Origin: Salinimicrobium sediminis
Lineage (GTDB): Bacteria; Bacteroidota; Bacteroidia; Flavobacteriales; Flavobacteriaceae
DNA: 64,000 bases
NCBI RefSeq assembly: GCF_900215295.1
Contig: NZ_OCMF01000001.1
Span: forward strand, 1,116,001 to 1,180,000
Direction of reading: 5' to 3'
Shown here one piece after another: positions 26,901 to 35,545 of the stretch (position 1 is its first letter; every line of letters begins with the position of its first letter). The notes under the pieces were generated by a model. That model was not told where the DNA came from. It saw only the letters and a program-made list of their open reading frames with translations, and ran no database searches. Both the position numbers and the translations under genes were made by a program.

Positions 26901-28248
26901 TCATTTTTGACGCCCCGTTAAGAGTTATTTCATCTTTTAATTCTCTGATTTCTCGTTTTTGAAGGCTTTCAAATTCTTTGCTCTTGCTCGTTATTTTGAA
27001 GGCTATGAATTCTACAATAATCACTGCCCCGTCTATGATGATCCCGAAATCTATTGCGCCAAGGCTCATGAGGTTGGCACCTATTCCAAAGGTGTACATC
27101 ATCGAAAGAGCAAACAACATACAGAGGGGAATTACCGAACCTACAACCAGGCCGGACCTTATATTTCCCAGGAGCAGCACCACGACAAAGATCACGATGA
27201 GAAACCCCAGGACAAGGTTCTCTGTAATGGTAAAGGTGGTTTTGTCAATGAGCAGGCTTCGGTCTAAAAAACCATTGATATAGATTCCTTCGGGAAGAGT
27301 TTCAGAAATTGAAGCTACTCTCTCCTGTACTGCTTCAATGACCTTATTGGAGTTGGCATCCTTGAGCATCATTACCTGCCCCAGGACTTTCTCACCTTCG
27401 GCATTTCCGGTGATGGCGCCATAGCGGGTTGCCCGTCCATAACCTACTTCAGCAATATCCCTGATGTACACCGGCATGCCATTGCGGTTTTCCACCACAA
27501 TATTCCTGATATCCTCAAGAGAATTCACCAGACCTTCCCCGCGGATAAAGTAAGCCTGATTCTCTTTTTCAATATATCCCCCGCCCGCGACGCTGTTATT
27601 TTTTTCAAGAGCAGTAAAAACTTCGGCAGCGGTAATATCCATGGCTGCAAGTTTTTTGGTCTTTATGGCGACTTCATATTGTTTTAGGTTTCCACCCCAG
27701 CTGTTCACTTCCACAACTCCTGGAATTCCCGACAGTTGTCTCTTTACGATCCAATCCTGAATAGTCCTGATTTCGGTAGGAGAATACCTGTTTTCATAAC
27801 CCGGTTTGACGTCGAGGATATACTGGTAGATCTCTCCCAGTCCCGTGGTGACAGGGCCCATTCCGGGAGTGCCAAAGCCTTCCGGAATAGATTGCGCCGC
27901 AGCATCGATCTTTTCGGCAATGAGTTGCCTGGGAAGGTAAGAGTCCATATCATCTTCAAAGACAATAGTGACTACAGAAAGTCCGAACTTCGAAACCGAA
28001 CGAATCTCCACCACCCCCGGCAGGTTTGCCATTTCCAGTTCCACTGGAGCAGTAATGAATTGCTCCATATCCTGGGTGGAGAGGTTTTGGGAAGTGGTGA
28101 TCACCTGTACCTGATTGTTAGTAATATCGGGTACCGCACCAATGGGGATCTGGGTGAGGGAATATATACCGTACCCAACCATTACTGCAGTGAACAGGAG
28201 GATAATAAGTTTATTCTTTAAACTGAACTGTATAATATTTTTGAGCAT
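23905..28248 (-). CDS. CusA/CzcA-type metal efflux RND pump fused to TolC-like channel
   Basis: The 1,447-residue protein has a full RND pump in residues 1 to about 1040, with N-terminal MLKNIIQFSLKNK, the GAIDFGIIIDGAVIIVE segment in TM4 and a second set of membrane helices ending near IVLPVLYSIFG. It then continues through a Lys-rich linker and a hydrophobic stretch, KKKKLLLILLLLSIPGIAQ (about 1048-1066), that looks like a former signal peptide. The rest is an outer-membrane-efflux (TolC/CzcC) domain with long heptad helices. It exports heavy-metal cations with the adaptor encoded downstream. The fusion type is known in Bacteroidota. Confidence 0.93.
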   Translation of the reverse strand: MLKNIIQFSLKNKLIILLFTAVMVGYGIYSLTQIPIGAVPDITNNQVQVITTSQNLSTQDMEQFITAPVELEMANLPGVVEIRSVSKFGLSVVTIVFEDDMDSYLPRQLIAEKIDAAAQSIPEGFGTPGMGPVTTGLGEIYQYILDVKPGYENRYSPTEIRTIQDWIVKRQLSGIPGVVEVNSWGGNLKQYEVAIKTKKLAAMDITAAEVFTALEKNNSVAGGGYIEKENQAYFIRGEGLVNSLEDIRNIVVENRNGMPVYIRDIAEVGYGRATRYGAITGNAEGEKVLGQVMMLKDANSNKVIEAVQERVASISETLPEGIYINGFLDRSLLIDKTTFTITENLVLGFLIVIFVVVLLLGNIRSGLVVGSVIPLCMLFALSMMYTFGIGANLMSLGAIDFGIIIDGAVIIVEFIAFKITSKSKEFESLQKREIRELKDEITLNGASKMMNSAIFGQLIILIVFIPILSLTGVEGKMFRPMALTFSFALIGAMILCFTYVPVVSSIFIRPSKQGSKNWSVRLMNFLNSIYEATISCALRVKKVVLSLAVLLLAASIYLFTTMGGEFVPTLDEGDFVIQPVLKTGTSLSKTIEITTEIERILIENFPEVDQVVSRIGAAEVPTDPMSMEESDVIVTLKPKGEWVSADSKDELADKFKEALAILPGMEVEFTQPIEMRFNELITGVRADIAIKIFGENLGVLSSKAAQIEDLIRNVEGAADITVEKVEGLPQMAVKYNRSKIARYGLNVADINEVVSMAFGGKTVGNVFEGEKRFDLVVRLDTENRKDISDLQNLYVDLPEGGKIPLSEVAEITYRKSAAKISRDETKRRIVVGINVRNRDLQSVVDDVQKILDENLDLPPGYTISYGGQFENLQKASKRLKFAVPVALVLIFFLLYFAFNSIKETLIIYSAIPLAAVGGVWLLWLRDMPFSISAGVGFIALFGIAVLNGIVLIEHFNHLKKQGMEHGDELVKIGARDRLRAVLLTASAAALGFLPMAVSTNAGAEVQRPLATVVIGGLVTATFLTLIVLPVLYSIFGKTEIAKPRKRKSGKKKKLLLILLLLSIPGIAQEKPLTFDELLTLALENNSEVRAAALKVKQAETMKGAAFSFDKTDVYYSRNDIEFLANGEPLKMFGVDQNFDFPTLYFALLKRYKEGIKFEKLKHELIQKNLEQQLALGFLKYQYAQKKREVFSVIDTLYSNFSHAATRRFELGETNYLEKITARARQRELKLELKKAETEVSLAYTGLLKIIQVGEVLQIAPVPLEKMDITRLGTDKHVLKQLYEQQISLAKAETSVENQRLLPGITFSYFRGLNEDLNDHLSGYQAGLRIPLLFSGNAARIKAAKIATEIASEEARQNDLLLETQYLQLLKEMEKHEEALSYYEEEGGELSEEILRTANLSYQNGEIDFFQYILSLENAYRIRLSFLETLYAYNQTVIAINQLMIIEP

Positions 28249-28305
28249 AATTCAATCTTCAAAAAGTGAATTTTTCCTGAAGCTTTCAGAAATTAAAAAA
28301 CAGAA

Positions 28306-28692
28306 TTATACGTAAATGGGAGGCTGAAAGATCTTGTGGGGAGTTTGGGAGGTATAAGAATTGGTGTAGAAAAATGTCACCTGTGGATGTAGTACCGGGG
28401 GAGTTGCAAATTCAAAAATTTGAGGCTCCCCTACCACAAAAATATTGATGGTAGCTTTGGCAGCATCATGCTTAAAAGGAAGGTCTTCATGACCTTCATG
28501 AGCGGTAAGATGATCTTTTTTAGAGCTGCCGTAGTGTTTAGTGAGAAAATCGAAGAAAGAATCTCCATAACTTTCTGAATGAAGCTCTACATGCTGCACC
28601 AGGCCGTCAAGGCGCAAAAGATCTGTCACTCCAAAATTCACACTTTGTAACAGGAGTAAAACCGAAAGCGAGATAGAGAGTAAAGCTTTCAT
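28306..28692 (-). CDS. His-rich secreted protein heading the metal efflux operon
   Basis: This 128-residue protein has a signal peptide (about 1-22) and a His-rich mature part (VQHVELHSES, TKHYG, KDHLTAHEGHEDLPFKHD), ending in an aromatic region with PPIYV. It is read immediately before the CusA-type gene with a 57-base gap. The histidines and the position suggest periplasmic metal binding, but this is inference. I do not recognise a named family. Confidence 0.7.
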   Translation of the reverse strand: MKALLSISLSVLLLLQSVNFGVTDLLRLDGLVQHVELHSESYGDSFFDFLTKHYGSSKKDHLTAHEGHEDLPFKHDAAKATINIFVVGEPQIFEFATPPVLHPQVTFFYTNSYTSQTPHKIFQPPIYV

Positions 28693-28792
28693 TACTATAA
28701 ATTTACTACTTTTTAAGAACTAAATTCGGGCAATAAAGAGATTAATTATTGTCACTTTTGCAACACCTGGTATTATTTGTCGTCCTTAAAAT

Positions 28793-29191
28793 ATGAAGAA
28801 GACTTTTTGGTTATGGTTGCTTATTTTTCCTGTCTTGCTAACGGCACAGGAAAAGCCTGAAGTGAAGAACATCAGCGCAGACCTGGGAATTGGTCAGCAT
28901 CTTAGCTTCGGAAAAATCTCGGTTGATTTTTTAGGGATCATTTCCGATTCCCGTTGCCCGAAAGATGTTACCTGTATCTGGCCCGGGGAAGCAAAGGTCC
29001 TGCTGGGAATTACAGAGAATGGTAAATATTTTGAAAAGGAAGTAGTAATTAGGGGAGGTGGAGCAGAAATTTCAGTGGCTAATGATGTTCTAATGCAGTT
29101 TTCACAGCTTAGACCTTATCCTAAAACCGGAGTCAAAATACCCGCTGATGCATACTGCATGTCATTTTCTGCGGTGATTCCAAAAGGTTAG
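28793..29191 (+). CDS. Small secreted protein with SRCPxxVxCIWxGEA motif
   Basis: The 132-residue precursor has a signal peptide ending LLTAQ (about 1-18). The mature part carries SRCPKDVTCIWPGEAKV, with two cysteines likely to form a disulfide, and a third Cys near the C-terminus (DAYCMSF). This motif recurs in small secreted or lipoproteins of Bacteroidota of unknown role. It converges with the feo operon, overlapping the small Cys-rich gene by four bases. Confidence 0.75.
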   Translation: MKKTFWLWLLIFPVLLTAQEKPEVKNISADLGIGQHLSFGKISVDFLGIISDSRCPKDVTCIWPGEAKVLLGITENGKYFEKEVVIRGGGAEISVANDVLMQFSQLRPYPKTGVKIPADAYCMSFSAVIPKG

Positions 29192-29340
29192 TGACAGCTT
29201 CCGCAGCTGGTCTCGCAGGCTTTGCCGCTTTTTTTCTTGCTTCCGAAGATAAATTTAGGTTTATAGACGAATTTCGTAAACATATATCCCACCGCTATTG
29301 CGAAGGTGATAAAGACTAATATTTCCTGAAGTAGTTCCAT
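29188..29340 (-). CDS. FeoB-associated Cys-rich membrane protein, 50 aa
   Basis: A 50-residue frame starts at the ATG at 29340, one base past the feoB stop, and ends at 29188. It has one membrane helix (about residues 5-23), a basic stretch (KFIFGSKKKSGK) and a Cys-rich tail CETSCGSCH. This is the form of FeoB-associated Cys-rich proteins found after feoB in Bacteroidota. The tail may bind or hand over ferrous iron; that is inference. Confidence 0.9.
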   Translation of the reverse strand: MELLQEILVFITFAIAVGYMFTKFVYKPKFIFGSKKKSGKACETSCGSCH

Positions 29341-29341
29341 A

Positions 29342-31441
29342 TTATTTTAATGTTTGAAAAGCAATAAGAGCTGCCAAATAAGCTATTGCCGTCATTGTTA
29401 CCAACTGGTACATAGGCCATTTCCAGGTGTTGGTCTCCCTTTTTACGATAGCCAGAGTACTCATGCACTGCATGGCAAAGGCATAAAAAAGCAGCAAACT
29501 GATTCCGCTTGCGAAGGTAAAAAGAGGTCCGCCAAGGATATGATTGGTTTCTGAAGCCATTCGCGCTTTAATAGTTTCCTCCTCGTCACTGCCAACACTA
29601 TAAATCGTAGCCAGGGTGCCTACAAAGACTTCCCTCGCTGCAAAAGAACTTACAATAGCTATTCCAATCTTCCAGTCATAGCCAAGAGGTGCCACGGCAG
29701 GTTCAATGGCTTTTCCAATATTTCCAATATAAGAATGCTGTAGCTTATAGGAAGCTACCATTTCATCCAGTTCTGCATCGGGAAGGTTCGCATCTACATT
29801 CTGCGCTTCTACGATCTCACGGGCATTGCTAAAGTTGTCGCCGGGGCCGTAGCTGGCCAGTACCCAGAGAATAATGGAGATTGCAAGAATGATCTTTCCT
29901 GCTCCCAAAACAAAGGCTTTGGTCTTTTCCACTACATTGATCCCAACATTTTTAAGCATTGGTACCTTATAATTAGGCATTTCAATAACAAAATAAGATT
30001 TGCTTTTGATCTTGAGGATCTTGTGAAGTACCCAGGCCGAAAAGATTGCCATTCCAAAGCCCAGCATGTAAAGCAACATAAGAGTTAGTCCCTGCAGGTT
30101 TAGTCCCATAAAGGATCGCTCGGGAATGACCAGTGCAATGATGATTAGGTAAACCGGGAGCCGGGCAGAACAGGTGGTAAAAGGCACTACCAAAATGGTG
30201 ATCAATCTTTCTTTCCAGTCTTCGATGTTTCGGGAAGCCATCACGGCAGGAATGGCACAGGCGGTACCGGAAACCAATGGCACTACACTTTTTCCGCTCA
30301 AACCAAAGCGGCGCATAGTTCGGTCCATTAAAAAGACCACCCGGCTCATATAACCGCTTTCTTCCAGGATCGAAATGAAAAGGAATAGAAATGCGATTTG
30401 CGGAATAAAGATCACGATCCCTCCCAATCCGGGAATGATCCCTTCAGCAATTAAATCCGTAAATGGTCCCGGGGGCATAAATCCGCGGGCAACTTCGCTC
30501 AGCTTCATGAAGGAGGCATCAATAAAATCCATGGGATAACTGGACCAGTCATAGATCGCCTGGAAAATAAGGAGCAGTATGTTAAAAAAGATCACATAGC
30601 CCCATACCTTATGGGTGAGGATCTTATCTAAATTTGCGCGTAAACCTTTTGCAGCATTGGCATCTACGGTTACAGTCTTTTTAAGAACGTCATTTATGAA
30701 TTTGTAGCGAAGAATGGTTTCCTTCTGCTGCATGCGTTTTAGAGTACTTTCATCCTTGGTAACAAAATCCTCCCGAAGGTTAAAGCTATTACGGTTTACA
30801 TTCCCAAAATTCACATCCTGGGTGATCACCAGCCAAAGCTTATAAAGGGATTGCTCTGGAAAAGCTGTGCGTAACCGGTTAAAATATTCCGGATCCATAG
30901 AGGAGGCGTGAAGGCAGGGTTCTGTTGAGATATGCCTGAAGTTGGCAATCTGCTCCTTGAGCTCATCGATCCCAATACGTTTCCTTGCACTAACAAGGAT
31001 GACCTTGGTCTTTAATTCCCGTTCCATTGCCGCAACATCAATGCTAATCCCTCGGCGTTTCATGCGATCGGCCATATTGATCACCAGGATGGTGGGGATC
31101 TCAAGATCTTTGATCTGTGTAAATAGAAGCAGGTTACGTTTTAGGTTCTCCACATCGCTTACCACTACAGCAACATCCGGATAGTCTTTGTCATTCTTGT
31201 TAAGCAGCAATTCGATAACTACGTTCTCATCCAGGGAAGAAGCATTAAGGCTATAGGTGCCCGGCAAATCAAGCACGTGTGCTTTAATATTGCGCGGAAG
31301 CCTGCAAATACCTTCTTTTTTCTCTACTGTAATACCTGGATAGTTGCCTACCTGCTGATTAAGTCCTGTGAGTTGATTAAATACTGAAGTTTTACCCGTA
31401 TTAGGATTGCCAATAAGTGCTACATTGATCTGTTTGGCCAT
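29342..31441 (-). CDS. feoB: Ferrous iron transporter FeoB
   Basis: The 699-residue protein has an N-terminal GTPase domain with GNPNTGKTS (11-19), DLPGTYSL and NMAD. A helical spacer and two Gate-type membrane domains follow, with the pore signature SGTACAIPAVMASR. It imports ferrous iron. It lies two bases after feoA and one base before the small Cys-rich gene, forming a compact feoA-feoB-small-protein operon. The operator-like repeat at 31681 suggests iron control. Confidence 0.97.
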   Translation of the reverse strand: MAKQINVALIGNPNTGKTSVFNQLTGLNQQVGNYPGITVEKKEGICRLPRNIKAHVLDLPGTYSLNASSLDENVVIELLLNKNDKDYPDVAVVVSDVENLKRNLLLFTQIKDLEIPTILVINMADRMKRRGISIDVAAMERELKTKVILVSARKRIGIDELKEQIANFRHISTEPCLHASSMDPEYFNRLRTAFPEQSLYKLWLVITQDVNFGNVNRNSFNLREDFVTKDESTLKRMQQKETILRYKFINDVLKKTVTVDANAAKGLRANLDKILTHKVWGYVIFFNILLLIFQAIYDWSSYPMDFIDASFMKLSEVARGFMPPGPFTDLIAEGIIPGLGGIVIFIPQIAFLFLFISILEESGYMSRVVFLMDRTMRRFGLSGKSVVPLVSGTACAIPAVMASRNIEDWKERLITILVVPFTTCSARLPVYLIIIALVIPERSFMGLNLQGLTLMLLYMLGFGMAIFSAWVLHKILKIKSKSYFVIEMPNYKVPMLKNVGINVVEKTKAFVLGAGKIILAISIILWVLASYGPGDNFSNAREIVEAQNVDANLPDAELDEMVASYKLQHSYIGNIGKAIEPAVAPLGYDWKIGIAIVSSFAAREVFVGTLATIYSVGSDEEETIKARMASETNHILGGPLFTFASGISLLLFYAFAMQCMSTLAIVKRETNTWKWPMYQLVTMTAIAYLAALIAFQTLK

Positions 31442-31443
31442 GG

Positions 31444-31674
31444 CTACGGAAGAATTTCTATTTCGATGTGCATGGCAGTCTCCTTTCTAATGGCGAGGTG
31501 GCTACCATTTATATTCAAATAAAGCGGATCCCTGAATGGGGCAGTTTGAACCAAGACCACTTCATTCCCGGGAAGACAGCCCATTTCTAAAAGTTTCAAC
31601 GGAATATTCTCGGTAGAAAAACCCTTGATTATACCGCGTTGGCCCCTTTTTAGATCGACAATGGTTTTAGTCAA
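31444..31674 (-). CDS. feoA: Ferrous iron transport protein FeoA
   Basis: The 76-residue protein is a stand-alone FeoA/SH3-like domain, with GQRGIIKGF near the start and LLEMGCLPGNEVVLVQTAPFRDPLYLNING in the middle. It is thought to regulate the FeoB GTPase. It is the first gene of the feo operon. Confidence 0.95.
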   Translation of the reverse strand: MTKTIVDLKRGQRGIIKGFSTENIPLKLLEMGCLPGNEVVLVQTAPFRDPLYLNINGSHLAIRKETAMHIEIEILP

Positions 31675-31680
31675 TGTTTA

Positions 31681-31697
31681 TTTAGATTGATTTTAAA
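31681..31697. promoter_or_regulatory. Operator-like site in feoA leader
   Basis: TTTAGATTGATTTTAAA matches the repeat at 10000-10016 (TTTAGAGTGAGTCTAAA) at 14 of 17 positions and shares TTTAGATT with one strand of the DtxR-type box at 21235. It lies between the -7 element at 31703 and the feoA ATG, near the predicted transcription start. Confidence 0.4.
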
Positions 31698-31702
31698 CAA
31701 GA

Positions 31703-31710
31703 CAAAAATA
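31703..31710 (-). promoter_or_regulatory. Candidate feoA promoter -7 element
   Basis: The minus strand reads TATTTTTG, matching TAnnTTTG, 29 bases upstream of the feoA start codon. No convincing -33 TTG was found. Confidence 0.45.
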
Positions 31711-31784
31711 GGGTAAATTTCACTATTAGAAAAACCTTAACATATAAAAGAATTTTAGAATCATTTTTTCCCGCGATTGCTGGC

Positions 31785-32456
31785 TTACCTGTCTTCATTT
31801 TTTAAGATCTCAATGTCTGTAAGCAGCTCCTCTATAGCCTTAGGGTCTGTACCGTCGTAAAAACCTCTTATTCTTCTCTCCTTGTCTACCAGCACAAAAT
31901 TTTCTGTGTGGATGAGGTCAAAGGGACCTCCATCCCCGTCTGACTTTGAGGCGAGATATGATTTCCTCGCGAGGTCATAAATGTCTTTTTTATTCCCGGT
32001 AACCAGGTTCCATTTAGAATCTATTACTCCTTTTTCAAGAGCATATTTTTTTAGTTGTGGCACACTGTCGGCATTTGGGATCACGGTGTGGGACAGCAAA
32101 AGAATATCCTCATCATTTTTCAGTTTCTCCTGGATCTGCAGCATATGATCTGTCATTATGGGACAGATGGTTTGACAGGTGGTAAAAAAGAAATCGGCTA
32201 CATAAATCTTATCCTTGTAAAAATCCTGGGTGATGGTATCCCCATTTTGATTATAGAGCTTAAAATCCTTAATGGTGTGATATTTTCGCACTTCCTGCAG
32301 TGTGGAATCTACCAGTTCATTGTTCACCATATTGGGTTGATATACCGGTAAACGTTTTTCGGGAGACAGGATATTGTAGATGATGGTGATGATGATGGCC
32401 GAAAGCACAAAGAGAAAAATTCCGAAGAATTTATATTTCGCAAAAAACTGTAGCAT
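31785..32456 (-). CDS. SCO1/SenC family protein
   Basis: The 223-residue protein has an N-terminal membrane anchor (about 10-28) and a thioredoxin-like domain with the Sco copper site TTCQTICP (C94, C98) and a distal His (H183, LIHTENF). Sco proteins deliver copper to the CuA site of cytochrome oxidase or act as periplasmic thiol reductases. It stands alone between feoA and the divergent rseP. Confidence 0.93.
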   Translation of the reverse strand: MLQFFAKYKFFGIFLFVLSAIIITIIYNILSPEKRLPVYQPNMVNNELVDSTLQEVRKYHTIKDFKLYNQNGDTITQDFYKDKIYVADFFFTTCQTICPIMTDHMLQIQEKLKNDEDILLLSHTVIPNADSVPQLKKYALEKGVIDSKWNLVTGNKKDIYDLARKSYLASKSDGDGGPFDLIHTENFVLVDKERRIRGFYDGTDPKAIEELLTDIEILKNEDR

Positions 32457-32578
32457 GAGCTCTAAAATTTCCCTGCAAAATTACGATTCTAAATCCCATT
32501 TTTCATTCCTTCCGCACTAAAATTCCCTGATCCTGAAGCGGGTGAGCTTTTATGCTTTTTTAGGAACCTTTAAAAGTT

Positions 32579-32586
32579 TACTTTTG
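32579..32586 (+). promoter_or_regulatory. Candidate rseP promoter -7 element
   Basis: TACTTTTG matches TAnnTTTG and lies 27 bases before the ATG at 32614. It makes a start farther upstream at 32542 unlikely. Confidence 0.5.
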
Positions 32587-32613
32587 TGCGATTTTAATTT
32601 ATCCAAGATTGCT

Positions 32614-33987
32614 ATGGATCCTTTTTTTATTAAAGCATTACAATTAATACTTAGTTTATCCATTCTCATCATCCTGCATGAGATGGGTCATTTTATTCCT
32701 GCAAAGATGTTTGGGATCAAGGTGGAGAAATTCTTCCTTTTCTTCGATGTTAAATTTGCCCTTTTTAAACAGAAAATAGGAGATACCGTCTATGGAATTG
32801 GCTGGCTTCCGCTTGGAGGTTATGTTAAGATTGCCGGGATGATCGATGAAAGCATGGACCGCGAGCAAATGGCGCAACCTGCCAAGCCGTGGGAATTCCG
32901 CAGCAAACCTGCGTGGCAACGGCTTATCGTCATGGTGGGGGGAGTAACTGTAAATATCATTTTAGGATTTTTTATCTATATGATGGTGGTATTCGTATGG
33001 GGCAGCCCTTATATCACGCCGGAAGATATGCCGAATGGTTTTGCGGTTGATGATACTTTCAAGGAATATGGCTTTAGGGACGGTGATAGGGTTCTGGAAG
33101 TAAATAACCAGGAACTTAAGAACAGTATTGACATCAACAAATATCTTTTTCTAAGGGATGTAAAGAATATTACCGTAGAACACCAGGACGGGACTACCGA
33201 AACTATTGCTGTGCCCGAAGATATAGGTTCACAAATGTTTGAACAGGGAGTGATGCAGCCTTTCGTACCTATGACCATTCCTGTATTGGATTCGGTGGTG
33301 GCAGGAAGTCCGGCAGATCTTGCCGGCTTAAAAAAGGGAGACAGGATCATCTCTGTTAACGACATTGAAATTGGATACTGGCATCAATTGACACGAAAGG
33401 TAGACCAGAGTAAAGGACAGGAGTTAAGACTGGTGTATAGCCGCGACGGAGAAATGCAAAGCGTGGAAATGGACCAGGCTAAAGCAGAAGCTCTTGAGAA
33501 AAAGCTGAATGAAGTTTCTTTGACTCCTAATGAAGAAGGAAACCTGGGAGTTTATGTAGATCCTGAAGCTTCCATAAAAATAAGCAGGGAGCACTATTCC
33601 TTTACCGAAAGTATATCAAAAGGTTTTGATCTCGCTTACTGGACGCTGCACGACTATATTGCACAGTTCAAGTATGTGTTTACCAAGAAAGGAGCCACCC
33701 AGGTAGGTGGTTTTGGTGCCATTGGCGGCCTTTTCCCAGATGCATGGAACTGGCAGGCCTTCTGGATGACCACTGCTTTTATTTCTATCATTCTTGCTTT
33801 TATGAATATCCTTCCTATCCCGGCTCTTGATGGGGGGCATGTGGTATTCCTGTTATACGAGATGGTTTCCGGCAGAAAGCCGAATGAGAAATTTATGGAA
33901 TACGCCCAGTTGGTGGGATTTGTGATCCTTATCGCGCTCGTGCTTTTCGCTAACGGAAATGACATTTACCGCTGGTTGTTCGAATAA
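32614..33987 (+). CDS. rseP: RIP metalloprotease RseP (site-2 protease)
   Basis: The 457-residue membrane zinc protease has HExxH as H22-E23-M-G-H26 in the first membrane helix and the second zinc-site motif LPIPALDGGHV near the C-terminus. PDZ segments are found in between (GFRDGDRVLEV and AGLKKGDRIISV). It cleaves membrane proteins within the bilayer, classically anti-sigma factors. I chose the ATG at 32614 because the candidate -7 element TACTTTTG lies inside the longer frame that starts at 32542. Confidence 0.95.
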   Translation: MDPFFIKALQLILSLSILIILHEMGHFIPAKMFGIKVEKFFLFFDVKFALFKQKIGDTVYGIGWLPLGGYVKIAGMIDESMDREQMAQPAKPWEFRSKPAWQRLIVMVGGVTVNIILGFFIYMMVVFVWGSPYITPEDMPNGFAVDDTFKEYGFRDGDRVLEVNNQELKNSIDINKYLFLRDVKNITVEHQDGTTETIAVPEDIGSQMFEQGVMQPFVPMTIPVLDSVVAGSPADLAGLKKGDRIISVNDIEIGYWHQLTRKVDQSKGQELRLVYSRDGEMQSVEMDQAKAEALEKKLNEVSLTPNEEGNLGVYVDPEASIKISREHYSFTESISKGFDLAYWTLHDYIAQFKYVFTKKGATQVGGFGAIGGLFPDAWNWQAFWMTTAFISIILAFMNILPIPALDGGHVVFLLYEMVSGRKPNEKFMEYAQLVGFVILIALVLFANGNDIYRWLFE

Positions 33988-34012
33988 AAATTATATTTAT
34001 TACTGAATATAC

Positions 34013-34046
34013 AGGCTGAAAAAATTAATTTTTCAGCCTTATTTTT
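34013..34046 (+). terminator. Intrinsic terminator of rseP
   Basis: AGGCTGAAAAA (34013-34023) pairs with TTTTTCAGCCT (34029-34039), followed by TATTTTTT. It lies 26 bases past the rseP stop. Confidence 0.8.
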
Positions 34047-34056
34047 TCTTCCTGTT

Positions 34057-35509
34057 ATGAAAACATCTTTCCCGGACTTCGCTATAAAAGGGCTTCTGAA
34101 AATGCCATTTTTGGCAGGTATTCTTTTTCTTTTTGCCTGCTCTTCAGACAATGGATCTGTTCCCGTCAATCCGAATCCCGAACCAGAAGCTGAAACTATT
34201 GTCATTTTCTCTATTAATGACCCTCATGGGAAGATCCACAACTTCGATAAGATCGCTGCAATCATTGAACAAGAGAAGGAAGAGGAATCCCAGGTATTTT
34301 TCGTTTCGGGAGGAGACATTTTCTCGGGAAATCCTATCGTAGATTACCATCCCGAAAAAGGCTTTCCCATTGTTGATCTCATGGGCAAAGCGGGAATGGA
34401 TGTCTCTGCCCTGGGAAATCATGAATTTGATTACGGGCAGGAAATTCTGGAGAACAGGATGCTGCAGGCAAGTTTTCCATTTTTATGTGCGAACCTTACA
34501 AAAAGCACCTCCGGCTTTACAATTCCCGAAGGAAAAGTGCTTATCGAAAAAGATGGCTTTGAAATCGCATTTTTAAGTGTGGTGGAAACCGGCTCTGCAG
34601 ATAATAAACCCCTGTCTCACCCAAAGAAGTTGACAGGGCTTGAGTTTACTGAAGGTGTTACAGCGATGGAAAAATTTGAAGCAGATGAAGAAGTTCAGTC
34701 AGCAGATCTTGTGGTGGCTTTAACGCATTATGGCAGGAATGGAGATAAAATGATCCTCGAGCAACACCGCTTTGTTGATCTGGTGATTGGGGGACATAAC
34801 CATGCAGTGTATAGCGAAAAGGTTGCGGGTCGTTTTATGGTGCAATCCGGAGCAGATCTAAGATACCTCACAAAATTAACTTTGACCGTGGAAGAAGGAG
34901 AGGTGACGAACTATGAGCATGAATTGATCGATCTTGACCTGGTATCCGAAAGAGATCCCGAGCTCACAAAACTTATTGAAGAATACAACAATCAGCCGGA
35001 ATTCTTTGTGGAAATAGGAACTTCTCTGCAGGATCACAATTCGGCAGAAACTGCTTGTTTCTATACCACGGCTTTGCAAACCATAACAGGGGCAGATCTT
35101 GTACTCCAAAACTATGGCGGGATAAGAACCGGCCTGGATTATGGCACTATCACCCCCTTTGGACATTTACACTATAGATCCTTTTCAGAACGGCCTGGAA
35201 TCTTATTCCATGGAGGTGGCGCAGGTGGAAGATTTCATTAATGCCCCCTATGTTTCTTCCCTTGCCTATTCGGGTCTAAGGATCGAACAGATCAACGGCA
35301 GACTCGAATTAATGGATGCTGAAGGTGAGCAGCTGGCAGATGAAGCCATGATCAAAGTTGCTTTAAGCGATTATTTGACCTCAATTTATTCCGGAGATTT
35401 TAAAACTCCTGAAAAGACCTTTGAAAAAACCACAGCCGATTATCTTATTGATTATCTCCTGCAACATCAGTCTGTAATCGATTTGGAGGGCTGCAACCGC
35501 GGGATTTAA
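34057..35509 (+). pseudogene. 5'-nucleotidase/metallophosphatase lipoprotein with frameshift
   Basis: The first frame (34057-35241) encodes a lipoprotein signal (LFLFACSS), a calcineurin-like phosphatase domain (FSINDPHGK, GGDIFSG, ALGNHEFDYG, GGHNHAVYS) and the start of the 5'-nucleotidase C-terminal domain with YGGIRTGLDYGTITP. The natural continuation, LDIYTIDPFQN and onward to 35509, lies in the next frame. Dropping one base from the CCCCCTTT run at 35153-35160 restores TITPLDIYTIDPFQN exactly. The whole would be about 483 residues, normal for UshA-type periplasmic nucleotidases. It is a recent frameshift, a sequencing error in the homopolymer, or less likely +1 frameshifting at CCC-T. 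Confidence 0.85.
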
Positions 35510-35545
35510 ATCCTCCCCGAAAATGGCATTTTTAGAAGTTATTTT

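Noticed and set aside
25052-28221. Several plus-strand frames of 60-170 codons opposite the efflux pump gene
   Set aside because: The minus-strand gene is unambiguous and complete; the opposite frames have no recognisable domains or start regions.
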